NCBI GenBank assembly: GCA_016703945.1
Contig: JADJBC010000059.1
Location: 310,001 to 374,000, forward strand
Source: Candidatus Aalborgicola danicus
GTDB lineage: Bacteria; Pseudomonadota; Gammaproteobacteria; Burkholderiales; Burkholderiaceae_C
Direction of reading: 5' to 3'
Length of the DNA stretch: 64,000 bases
This document shows, piece by piece, positions 7,376 through 15,887 of this stretch (its first letter is position 1; each line of letters begins with the position of its first letter). The notes under the pieces are model-generated. The model searched no databases. It was not told where the DNA came from and was given only the letters and a program-made list of their open reading frames with translations. Position numbers and translations under genes: made by a program.

Positions 7376-10300
7376 GGAGCGTCTATTTCTATCAAGGTGC
7401 CCAAGGCGGTCAAAAATGCCGCCCGGACCCGGTGGCCGGGGTAGGTTTGTTCCACTGCCGCGCGGTAGCTCAGCAACTGTTCGCGCAGCAGGGGCTGCAG
7501 GTGGGGTTGGCCGGTCGATTTGTAATCCAGCACCCACCATTGTCCCAGAGTGCCATCCGCGCCCCTGCGCAGCACCAGGCGGTCCAGGCGCAGGACGCGC
7601 CCGCGGTGCACCACACCAACCTCGTTGCCTTGCCAGTCCAACTGGCGGGTATCCCAGGCCCAGGCGCCCTCGCCTTGCAGGATGCGCTGGGCCATGGCCT
7701 GCGCCTGCTGCACTTGGGCGGCATCCAGTGCGTGGGTTTGCGCCAAGCTCTCCAACACGGTGTCGGAACCCAGCTGCGCCGGCACCGGCCCGCCGGCGGG
7801 CGGTACGTAGCGCTCCAGTAGGCTGTGCATGGCCTGGCCGATGCGAGAGTCCAGACTGTCCTCGGCCTCGATCGGTTCCGCATCCGCTATGGATTTAGTA
7901 GCTGTCTGCGCATATTCCACGAGGGCTGGAGGCAGATTTGGCAAAGACAGCAGGGTGAAGGCCGGCTCCGGGAATGCGGGTTGCTCTGCCAGCGCGTCGG
8001 GCAAGGCCAGCCAGGGTGCGTCCTGTGCCTGCTCATTCAAGCGCTGCCACCAACTGCCCGCGTTGGGGATGTGCGGCTGCAGGCTGGACACCACCAGCAT
8101 GTGCTGGGTGCGGGTCAGCGCCACGTACAGGGCGTTCAACTCCTCGCGCTTGCGGGCGGCCTGCTCGGTGGCCAGCGCCTCGGCCACGCAGGCGGGCGGC
8201 TTGGACTCACTGGCCAGAAAGACCAGGCGTTGTGGATAGGCGGCCTCACCCGGCCAATCGACCAACACGCCCATGGTCTGGGCCTTGATGGCTTCGCCGT
8301 CGGTGTCCAGCAGCAGCACCAGCGGCGCCTCCAATCCCTTGGCGCCGTGGATGGTCAACAGGCGCACGGCGTCCAAGTCCGCCCGCACCGGCGCCGGCAG
8401 ACCGCCAGCACGCAGCGCGCGCACCAGCGCATAGGCCGTGGTGTAGCGCCCGCCATCCACCTGCAAAACAGCCGCCAGCAGCGCGCGCAGGTTGGCCAGC
8501 ACACCCTCGCGCCGGGTGGCGGGACACGCGGCGGCAAAGCGGGCCAGCACATCGCCATCGTGGTAGATGGCCGCCAGCGCGTCGTGCGGCGGCAGGGTGT
8601 CAACCCAGGTCTTCCAGCGGGTCAAGGCCAAGTGGGCTGCCACCAAGGCGGCGGGCAGGTCCTGTGCCTGGGCCAGCACGTCCAGCCACGGCAGTTTGGG
8701 GGCGCCGACTGGCTGCAACGCACGCTGGCGCAGCACCAGTTGCACCAGATCGGCATCCGGCACGCTGAACAGCGGCGATTTCAACGCCCGCGCCAGCGAC
8801 AGGTCGTGCGCCGGGGACACCAGCACGTCCAGCAGCGCCACGAGATCCTGCACCTCGGGCATGTCGGCTAAATCGTTTTTTTCGGGCTGCTGGGCCGGGA
8901 TGTGCAGGGCCGCCAACTCGGCCTGCATCAGGCCCAGGCGCTCGCGCTTGCGGGCCAGCACCATGACGTCGCGCGGATGCAATGCACCGCTATGCAACTG
9001 CTCGGCCAGCCAGCGCGCGGCCTGGCGGCACTCCAGAGTCTTGCGGGTTTCCTCGGCAATCCGGCGCGGGGTGGTCAGCGAATCGCGCCAGGCCACTGCG
9101 GCTTCGTCGGCCGCGCCTTCCTCGGCCGACTCGCGTGTGATGCGCGGCAGGCGGTAGATGCTGCCGGGCGCATCGGACTCGGTGCTGTGGGCGCGAAAAC
9201 CATCAAACTCGTGTGCCTCCTGGGCCTGGCCCATGACCTGGTTCACCAGGCCAATGATGGCGGGCGCATTGCGCCGGGTGTGGTCGCAGCTCAGCAGATC
9301 GCCGCCCAGGCCCTCAAACACAAAGCGCTGCGCCGCCTTGAACACCTGGGGTTCTGCACGGCGAAAGCGGTAAATGCTCTGCTTGGGGTCGCCCACCAGA
9401 AACACGCTGGGCGCGTTGCCGGCGCCGCTGTAGCTGGACAGCCAGGCACTCAGCGCCTGCCATTGCAGCGGGTTGGTGTCCTGGAACTCGTCGATCAGCA
9501 GGTGGCGCACGCGGGCGTCCAGGCGCTCCTGCACCCAGCCACTCAGCACCTCGTCCGACATCAGCGCCAGCGCGGCGCGCTCCAGGTCGCCCATGTCGAT
9601 CCAGCCACGTTCGCGCTTGAGCTGGGCGTATTCCACGACCAGCCGCCGAGACAGGCGCGCCATGCGCTGCTGGTGCAGCCAGGCCTGGTGCTGGAGCTGG
9701 GCCTGGGCCACTTCCATCAGGCAGTCCTGTGCCTGGCGCACGGTCTCGATGCCGGCCAACTTGTCGCTCAACTTGCGCGGCGTGCCCTTTTGCGTCAGCA
9801 GTGCGTCCTGGGCTGCCACCATGTCGCCGGCAGTGACGGCCTGCTCCAGCGCGCTGGCGGCCTCCAGGCAGGTCTTTAACGTCGACGCACCCAGCAGGCG
9901 TGCGGCATCCAGCAGCAGGCCGCGCACGGCGGGGGTGTCCAGCAGGGCCTCGGGCACATCGACGCCCGCAAAGTCCGGGAACTGTTCTCCAAAGGTCAGC
10001 ACCGAGGCGTCGACCACGCCGTGGGCATCGGCCAGCGCGAACTCCACCCGCTTGGACAGCGCCGACTCCAGCGCCTTTTGCGTCTGGCTGCGCCCATGGG
10101 CCGCTACGGCCGCCAGGTAGTCGGCGCGCGCGCTCGGGTCGGCTGCCACCGTACCCTGAAAACGCGGCCAGGCCAGAGCCACGGCCTGGGCATCGTTTTC
10201 CAGCAGTTCGTAGTGGGTGGGCAGGCCCATATCGGCCAGTGCCTGCATGGGCGCACTGCGGACCAGCGCGGCGAACCAGCTGTGGAACGTGCGAATCTGC

Positions 10301-10683
10301 ACCGGGCGACCGCCCTGCAGCAGGGTTTGGTGCAGGTGGCGCAAGCGCTGCAGTTGGTCCGGCGTAGGCTCCTGCGTCAGGCCGCGTTGCAGCAGTTCCT
10401 GGCGCAACTGCGCATCGGTCTGGTGGGCAAACTGCTCCAGCCATTCCAGCAGACGCTGGCGCATCTCGCCAGCCGCCTTCTTGGTGAAGGTGATGGCCAG
10501 AATCTCGTGCGGGGCGGCGCCTTCCAGCAGCGCGCGCACGATACGCGACACCAGCATCCAGGTCTTGCCCGCACCGGCGCAGGCCTCCACCGCCACGCTG
10601 CGGCGCGGGTCGCAGGCAATGGCGTAGAAGCGGGAGCGCTCCACCAGGGCGCCGTTGTGTTCAAAAGCGGCTTGAGGGGTCAT
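7372..10683 (-). CDS. addA: UvrD/Rep-type helicase-nuclease, AddA-like
   Basis: A large superfamily 1 helicase, 1103 residues: Walker A ACAGAGKT (about 34-41), ITFTKKAAGEMRQR (motif Ia), LIDEFQDTNPLQW (Walker B), VFLVGDPKQSIYRFRRA (motif III), LLTIHGAKGLEAPLVLLLDTD (motif V) and LYVALTRTQHMLVV (motif VI). A C-terminal RecB-type PD-(D/E)xK nuclease has RLDRLV...WWVLDYKS. With the neighbouring AddB-like gene it should process double-strand breaks for RecA. The start is the ATG at 10683, which gives MTPQAAFEHNG close to the Q-motif region; upstream reading passes through repeat DNA. A dispersed repeat (7886-7933) is translated as about 16 residues (ALVEYAQTATKSIADA) just before the nuclease domain. 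Confidence 0.93.
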   Translation of the reverse strand: MTPQAAFEHNGALVERSRFYAIACDPRRSVAVEACAGAGKTWMLVSRIVRALLEGAAPHEILAITFTKKAAGEMRQRLLEWLEQFAHQTDAQLRQELLQRGLTQEPTPDQLQRLRHLHQTLLQGGRPVQIRTFHSWFAALVRSAPMQALADMGLPTHYELLENDAQAVALAWPRFQGTVAADPSARADYLAAVAAHGRSQTQKALESALSKRVEFALADAHGVVDASVLTFGEQFPDFAGVDVPEALLDTPAVRGLLLDAARLLGASTLKTCLEAASALEQAVTAGDMVAAQDALLTQKGTPRKLSDKLAGIETVRQAQDCLMEVAQAQLQHQAWLHQQRMARLSRRLVVEYAQLKRERGWIDMGDLERAALALMSDEVLSGWVQERLDARVRHLLIDEFQDTNPLQWQALSAWLSSYSGAGNAPSVFLVGDPKQSIYRFRRAEPQVFKAAQRFVFEGLGGDLLSCDHTRRNAPAIIGLVNQVMGQAQEAHEFDGFRAHSTESDAPGSIYRLPRITRESAEEGAADEAAVAWRDSLTTPRRIAEETRKTLECRQAARWLAEQLHSGALHPRDVMVLARKRERLGLMQAELAALHIPAQQPEKNDLADMPEVQDLVALLDVLVSPAHDLSLARALKSPLFSVPDADLVQLVLRQRALQPVGAPKLPWLDVLAQAQDLPAALVAAHLALTRWKTWVDTLPPHDALAAIYHDGDVLARFAAACPATRREGVLANLRALLAAVLQVDGGRYTTAYALVRALRAGGLPAPVRADLDAVRLLTIHGAKGLEAPLVLLLDTDGEAIKAQTMGVLVDWPGEAAYPQRLVFLASESKPPACVAEALATEQAARKREELNALYVALTRTQHMLVVSSLQPHIPNAGSWWQRLNEQAQDAPWLALPDALAEQPAFPEPAFTLLSLPNLPPALVEYAQTATKSIADAEPIEAEDSLDSRIGQAMHSLLERYVPPAGGPVPAQLGSDTVLESLAQTHALDAAQVQQAQAMAQRILQGEGAWAWDTRQLDWQGNEVGVVHRGRVLRLDRLVLRRGADGTLGQWWVLDYKSTGQPHLQPLLREQLLSYRAAVEQTYPGHRVRAAFLTALGTLIEIDAP
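7886..7933 (+). repeat. Dispersed repeat family A, copy inside addA
   Basis: GCTATGGATTTAGTAGC stem, spacer TGTCTGCGCATATTC, then CACGAGGGCTGGAGGC. It is read antisense and in frame within addA, between helicase and nuclease domains. Confidence 0.8.
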
Positions 10684-10690
10684 AGAGTTT

Positions 10691-10769
10691 TGCCGCCGGG
10701 CCGCCCCAAGGAAAACTGCGGCCCCCTCAGGGGGCAGGGAGCCACATGCAATGGGCGACCGTGGGGGTA
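10691..10769. repeat. GC-rich intergenic repeat family B between addB and addA
   Basis: GCCGGGCCGCCCCAAGG, then a CCCCCTCAGGGGGC hairpin and a GTGGGGG tail. It fills the 88-base gap between the addB stop (10772) and the addA start (10683). Related copies lie at about 13823, 19704, 51143 and 52849. Confidence 0.7.
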
Positions 10770-10771
10770 AT

Positions 10772-13382
10772 TCATATCCAGAAGTCCTTGCGGCACAGGC
10801 CACGGGCCTGGCAGAAGTCGCAGGCTGAGCCCTCGCCCAAGGCCGGCATCGGTGCTCCATCGGCGATGCGCGCCATGTCGTGGATGACGCCCTCGATCAG
10901 AGCATCGCGCGCTTCCACCAGTTCGGGCTGCGGGTAGGTCCTGGTGCCATCCCGTTCGCCCACGTTGATGTAGGCGCCCTGCAGCGTGTCGTCCGGCAGC
11001 AGGGCCGCGTAGAAGGCCATTTGTGTGTCTTCCAGCGGTTCGCGTACGCGGCTGGCGGTCTTGGCGCTGTTCTCAGTCTTGTAGTCCAGCACCAGCGGCG
11101 TGCCGTCGGGCAGCCGGTCGGTGCGGTCGATACGGCCAATCAGCTTCACATCGCCCAGGCGCTGGCTGTGGTCGGTCTCGGCACTGGCAAATACCGCCCC
11201 CATGGCCTGGTGCTGGGCCAGCCAGCGCAGGTAACCTTCGCGCACCGTGGGCCAGGAGGCGGCAAACGGCAGGAATTCGCCCTCCCCCAGGTCCATGGCC
11301 TGCGTGGTGGTGGCCGCAGCGGCCTCCAGCAGGTCGCGCTGCTCGGCAGCGTTCGCTGTGGGCTGATGGGCCAGTGCTTCGTGGAAATGCTTGAGCACCT
11401 CGTGCAGCCACAGGCCAAAGTCGCGCTTGTCGACCGCGGTGTCCAGTTCATCGACCGATTGGAGGCCGAGCTGGCGCATCGCAAAGAAGCGGTAGGGGCA
11501 CTGGCGCAAGTCGTCGTAGGCGCTGGCCGACAGATGGCTCACGGGCAACAACTGCCCGCTGGGCTCTGGCCGCTGCACGGGCGCCGGGGCTAGCGTGCGC
11601 ACCTGGCGCGGGTCTGCAGCGCTCAGTGGAAAGCCTGCGGCGATTTGCGCCTGCTGTACCAATGCGCTAGGCAGAAGCGGTTCGCCGGCGTCATCGCTCT
11701 TGCGCCACAGCACATCACAGTACGGTGTTTGCAGCGCGTGCTGCCAGGCGGCGGTGGTTGCTGCCTGCAGGTCGTCGCGCGAGGGCAGTCCCAGCGCCGC
11801 GCGTTGCGGTGTGGTCCAGCCGCCGGGTGGCTCTGGTGAGGGGTTCAGGCGGACCTCGTCGCAACCGGCCAGCACCACGGCGGCAAAGGGCCGGGCCAGC
11901 ATCTGGCTCATCGGCAGGATGACCAGTTGCTCATGGCGCGGATACGGTGGCGAAAAGCTGGCGCCCTCCAGCGCCTGGTTGACCCAGGTCGTGAATTCCG
12001 CCAGGTCCATGCGGCGGGCCGACCACAAGGCCTCTCCCACCAGCCGCTCCCACGCGGGCAGCGCCGGTTGCACCAGGCGCAGCACCGCCAGTACCTTAAG
12101 GCCGGCCTCGTCGGCCTGCAGTCCGTCCCACAGACCACTGCCTTGCAGGGCCGCGCGCAAGGCGCCCAGCCATCCGGCCAGGGTGCGGGTGCCTTTGAGG
12201 CCGTCGCGCACCACATCAACCGCCGCAATTAATTCGATTGATGATGGCAACGCCTGCACGGCCAGACCGTGGGCTACACGGCGCCAGTCTCGCGTCTGGT
12301 CCTTTCGAATGGCGCGCTCCAGATCGCCCACCTGGACCGCAAAGGTGGGTGAGCCTTTGAGCCAGGCCAGCACCGCATCAGTCGAGGCATTCCAGACCGC
12401 CGCCTTGAGCAGGGCCATGAGCTGGGCGCCGGCGTGGCTGGTGGACAGCTTCCAGCCGGTCTCATCGCGAATCTGCACCTGCGCACTCTCCAGCATCGAG
12501 CGCACCCGACGTGTCAGCGCCCGGTCCGACGACACCAGTGCCATGGGGTAACGCCCGGCGGCGATGTGCGCAATGGCGCAGGCGGCGGTGCGCTGGGCTT
12601 CGTCCTCGGCGTCGTGGCAGGGGTGCCAGGCGATGGCCGACTGTGCCGCATTCGGCTCGACATCTTCCGGTGGGGCCAGTGGCAGATTGGCCATGCGTGC
12701 GCCCCAGCTCGCCCGCAAAGACCGCAGCCAATGGATCGGCGGCAAAGCCCTGGACCACCAGCAGACAGTCCAGCCCAGCCTGAACATCCGCATCAAACAA
12801 CAGGTCACTGGCATAGGCGGACTGGTCCGCCCACTCCACGGTGATGCGCGCTACCGCCACTTCCATCGCCAATGCCGGACTTTCCATGCCCACCGTGGCG
12901 GCTAATCGGGCTGTATGCGCCCAGCGGGCGCGCTCATCGGGGTGGCACGCGGCGGCCAGCGGCCCCAACTGGTGAGCGGCCTGCACCAGCAAACCGGCCA
13001 GCGCATCCTGCTGGGCTCCCAGGCCAGCAGTGCGCAACAGGGCCGAGGCGGTTAGCGTGTCCAGCGCCATGTCAAACGTGATGTCGGTGGCGCCAGGGGC
13101 AAATCCGCCCATGCGGGTGCGCCAGTTTTGTGTGGTCTCGAATTGGGGCGCAAAGCCATCGGGGAAACATTGCGCCCACAGCCGCCCAGCCAGCGGCAGC
13201 AAATGGGCATAGGGCAACAGCACCAGGGTGCGCGCCGGATGGGCCTTGCGCTGCTGCATCGCGTCCTGGATGCGCTGCAGCAACCCGCGCTGCGGATGGG
13301 TCCACAGAAGCACCGACGGATGTGTCGCCTGCGCGTCCATGTCTAGGGCGTTGGGGAAATCAATTTTGGCTATGCCGGTCAT
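10772..13382 (-). pseudogene. addB: AddB-like PD-(D/E)xK exonuclease subunit, one frameshift
   Basis: Partner of AddA in end resection. The N-terminal part reads from the ATG at 13382 (TLVLLPYAHLLPLAGRLWA, degenerate helicase domain) to about 12705. The rest reads in the next frame to 10772. The frames meet at a GGGG run (plus-strand CCCC, 12702-12705); dropping one G gives a continuous 869-residue protein through ELGARMANLPLAPPED. The C-terminal nuclease is intact (GRIDRTDRLPDG...LVLDYKTE), and so are the iron-sulfur cysteines: CPYRF, then CDFCQARGLC near the end. As sequenced it is split into two reading frames. A single-base error is at least as likely as real loss, because the rest of the gene is undecayed. 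Confidence 0.85.
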
Positions 13383-13466
13383 AGGGGAAGGAGACCGATG
13401 GTGGACTTGGTTTCTGTCACAATGGCCGCCACTTTAGCTCTTACACAAACTCCAAAAGGAAACACC

Positions 13467-13799
13467 ATGGCCAGCGACCTGATCAAACATGTAACCGACG
13501 CCAGTTTTGAGGCCGATGTGCTGCAGTCGGCACAGCCGGTCCTGGTGGACTATTGGGCCGAATGGTGTGGCCCCTGCAAAATGATTGCCCCCATTTTGGA
13601 TGAAGTTTCGGCCGCCTACGAAGGCAAACTGAACATTGCCAAGATGAATGTGGACGATAACCGCGAAATCCCCGCGAAATTTGGCATCCGAGGAATTCCC
13701 ACGCTGATGTTGTTCAGAGATGGGCAACTGGCGGCGACCAAGGTCGGCGCTTTGAGCAAAGCGCAGTTGATTGCGTTTATTGACCAGCAACTCGCGTAA
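13467..13799 (+). CDS. trxA: Thioredoxin 1
   Basis: A 110-residue cytoplasmic thiol-disulfide reductant with the active site WCGPC at residues 33-37 and the conserved cis-proline motif GIRGIPTLMLFRDG. Length and sequence are standard for TrxA. The start is the ATG at 13467, preceded by an AAAAGGA ribosome site at 13454-13460; a longer reading from 13398 would add residues that do not belong to the family. It is read divergently from addB and precedes rho, the common trxA-rho order in proteobacteria. Confidence 0.97.
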   Translation: MASDLIKHVTDASFEADVLQSAQPVLVDYWAEWCGPCKMIAPILDEVSAAYEGKLNIAKMNVDDNREIPAKFGIRGIPTLMLFRDGQLAATKVGALSKAQLIAFIDQQLA

Positions 13800-14114
13800 T
13801 CCGATTCCGCCCGCGGCAGTTTTCCGACGGGCCGCCCCTAGGTTCTGGACCGCTTGGCGGCCAGCGCGCCAAGGAAAACTCGCCCCCTTGGGGGCTGCGC
13901 AGCACACGCAGTGGCAAGCGTGGGGGCAATGTGCAGCGTGGGGGCAATTTCCTGTCATAATTCGTATCGTTTACCAGCGACCCACAAGGGCTGGTCCCGC
14001 TTCCCGGGCTAAGAACACAGAGGCCAAGCAACTGGTCTTGCCTCACCCCCCCTCTCCCCTGATCTTCCCCACTACTCCGAACTGTCGGTCAACTCCCCCC
14101 ACGGGACATATTCC
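13800..14114 (+). promoter_or_regulatory. trxA-rho intergenic region: repeat B and rho leader
   Basis: These 315 bases hold no gene. About 13823-13952 is a long copy of the GC-rich repeat family B (GGGCCGCCCC ... CCCCCTTGGGGGC ... GTGGGGGC twice). Behind it CATAAT (13956-13961) could be a -10 box for rho. The remaining 150 bases would be an untranslated rho leader with a C-rich, G-poor stretch (CCTCACCCCCCCTCTCCCC, 14041-14059), the type of unstructured C-rich RNA that Rho itself binds. That would fit autoregulation (inference). Confidence 0.5.
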
Positions 14115-15380
14115 ATGCACTTAAACGAACTCAAGGCACTGCACGTGTCGGAAGTCCTCAAGCAAGCTGAAGAGCTTGAGATTGAAAACACCGGTCGTAT
14201 GCGCAAGCAGGAACTGATGTTTGCCATTATTAAGAAGCGCGCGCGCACCGGCGAACAGATCATTGCCGATGGTGTGCTGGAAATCCTGCCCGATGGTTTT
14301 GGCTTCCTGCGCAGCCCCGACACCAGCTACACCGCCTCTACAGACGACATCTACATCAGCCCCAGCCAGGTTCGCCGCTTTAACCTGCACACCGGTGACA
14401 TGATCGAAGGCGAAGTGCGCACGCCCAAGGATGGCGAGCGCTACTTTGCACTGAACAAGCTGGACAAGGTCAACGGCGGTGGCCCCGAGGAAAACAAGCA
14501 CAAGGTCATGTTCGAAAACCTGACCCCCCTGTTCCCCAAGGTGCAGATGAAGCTCGAACAGGAAAACTCCAAGGCCGACGAGAACATTACCGGCCGCATC
14601 ATCGACATCATTGCCCCCATCGGCAAGGGCCAGCGCGCCTTGCTGGTAGCACCGCCCAAGAGCGGCAAGACCGTGATGATGCAGCACATTGCCCACGCCA
14701 TTTCCGCCAACTACCCCAACAGCCACATGATGGTGCTGCTGGTCGACGAGCGCCCGGAAGAAGTGACCGAGATGCAGCGCACCGTCAAGGGCGAGGTGAT
14801 TGCCTCCACCTTCGACGAACCCGCCGCCCGCCACGTGCACGTGGCCGAAATGGTGATCGAGCGCGCCAAGCGCCTGGTCGAGCTGAAAAAAGACGTGGTG
14901 ATTTTGCTGGACTCGATCACCCGTCTGGCACGTGCTTACAACAACGTGGTGCCCTCCTCCGGCAAGGTCTTGACCGGTGGTGTGGACTCCAACGCCCTGC
15001 AACGCCCCAAGCGTTTCCTGGGCGCCGCCCGCAACGTGGAAGAAGGCGGCTCGTTGACCATCATCGCTACGGCCCTGGTCGATACCGGCAGCCGCATGGA
15101 CGAGGTGATCTTTGAAGAATTCAAGGGCACCGGCAACTCCGAAATTCACCTGGACCGTCGCCTGTACGAAAAACGCGTGTTCCCATCCATCCAGCTCAAC
15201 CGCAGCGGCACACGCCGCGAAGAACTGCTGTTGCAGCCTGAAATTCTGCAAAAGACCCGCATCCTGCGCCAGTTCCTCTACAACATGGACGAAATTGAAT
15301 CCATGGAGATGGTTTTGAAGCAGATGAAGGCCACCAAGAACAACAGTGAGTTCTTCGACATGATGCGTCGGGGGGGTTAG
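14115..15380 (+). CDS. rho: Transcription termination factor Rho
   Basis: Hexameric RNA-dependent ATPase/helicase that ends transcription, 421 residues as in typical proteobacterial Rho (E. coli 419). The N-terminal Rho-N helices start MHLNELKALHVSEVLKQAEE. The cold-shock-like RNA-binding domain has DGFGFLRSP. The ATPase has Walker A APPKSGKT (about 179-186), VLLVDERPEEVTEM, Walker B DVVILLDSITRLARAYN, the Q/R-loop region GGVDSNALQRPKRFLGAARN and the C-terminal MRRGG. It is complete and follows trxA. A perfect 18-base inverted repeat begins at its stop codon. Confidence 0.98.
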   Translation: MHLNELKALHVSEVLKQAEELEIENTGRMRKQELMFAIIKKRARTGEQIIADGVLEILPDGFGFLRSPDTSYTASTDDIYISPSQVRRFNLHTGDMIEGEVRTPKDGERYFALNKLDKVNGGGPEENKHKVMFENLTPLFPKVQMKLEQENSKADENITGRIIDIIAPIGKGQRALLVAPPKSGKTVMMQHIAHAISANYPNSHMMVLLVDERPEEVTEMQRTVKGEVIASTFDEPAARHVHVAEMVIERAKRLVELKKDVVILLDSITRLARAYNNVVPSSGKVLTGGVDSNALQRPKRFLGAARNVEEGGSLTIIATALVDTGSRMDEVIFEEFKGTGNSEIHLDRRLYEKRVFPSIQLNRSGTRREELLLQPEILQKTRILRQFLYNMDEIESMEMVLKQMKATKNNSEFFDMMRRGG

Positions 15381-15470
15381 AAGGCCGGGCGGCAGCAGGT
15401 TCTGCTCCGTGTCCCCCGCCCTTCGGGCTCCTCCTTTACCTGCGCAGCACCCGCTGCCGCCCGGCCTTCT
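15379..15470 (+). terminator. Long-stem inverted repeat after rho
   Basis: Perfect 18-base arms, AGAAGGCCGGGCGGCAGC (15379-15396) and its complement (15453-15470), enclose a 56-base loop. There is no T tract, so it is not a canonical intrinsic terminator; it may stabilise the rho mRNA 3' end or separate rho from rpmE. The left arm starts in the rho stop codon. Confidence 0.6.
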
Positions 15471-15474
15471 AGGC

Positions 15475-15480
15475 TATAAT
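15475..15480 (+). promoter_or_regulatory. -10 box for rpmE
   Basis: A perfect TATAAT lies directly after the rho inverted repeat and 65 bases before the rpmE start. The -35 region falls in the hairpin arm and is poor. Confidence 0.5.
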
Positions 15481-15545
15481 TTAGGGTTTACGCGAAAAGT
15501 ACGCTGGATTGGCTGGCGCGGCTATTGCTACTGATGGAGAAGAGT

Positions 15546-15803
15546 ATGAAAGAAGGCATTCACCCCAATTACCGTGAAGTGTGCTTTATGGACATGTCCA
15601 ACAACTTCAAGTTTGTGACACGTTCTTGCGCCAACACCAAAGAAATGATCGATATGGAAGACGGCCGCAAGCTGCCTCTGTACAAGCTGGACACCACCAG
15701 CGAATCGCATCCTTTCTACACGGGAACTCAAAAATCCGTGGACAACATGGGCGGTCGCGTTGAGCGGTTCCGCAACAGGTTCGGCAAAACAGCCGCCAAG
15801 TAA
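15546..15803 (+). CDS. rpmE: 50S ribosomal protein L31, type B
   Basis: An 85-residue ribosomal protein beginning MKEGIHPNYREVCFMDMS and containing ESHPFYTGTQKSVDNMGGRVERFRNRFG, the L31 signature. It lacks the CxxC pairs of the zinc-binding type A form, so it is type B. The start is the ATG at 15546 with GGAGAAGAG immediately upstream; an in-frame ATG 12 bases earlier lacks that spacing. It forms a single-gene unit with its own -10 box and terminator. Confidence 0.97.
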   Translation: MKEGIHPNYREVCFMDMSNNFKFVTRSCANTKEMIDMEDGRKLPLYKLDTTSESHPFYTGTQKSVDNMGGRVERFRNRFGKTAAK

Positions 15804-15835
15804 TTCGACTTCAGGTCAAGGCCTGAACCGTCCTC

Positions 15836-15871
15836 AAAAAGCAGCCCGGGTTTCCGCGCTGCTTTTTTTTG
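15836..15871 (+). terminator. Rho-independent terminator of rpmE
   Basis: AAAAAGCAGC(CCGGGTTTCCGCG)CTGC followed by eight T residues: stem AAGCAGC with GCTGCTT and a T8 tract. Confidence 0.85.
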
Positions 15872-15887
15872 CAATACACCCGAATCA

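Noticed and set aside
14121..15251. Long minus-strand frame opposite rho
   Set aside because: Shadow of rho codon bias (repeated His/Val/Gly), no ribosome site or motif.
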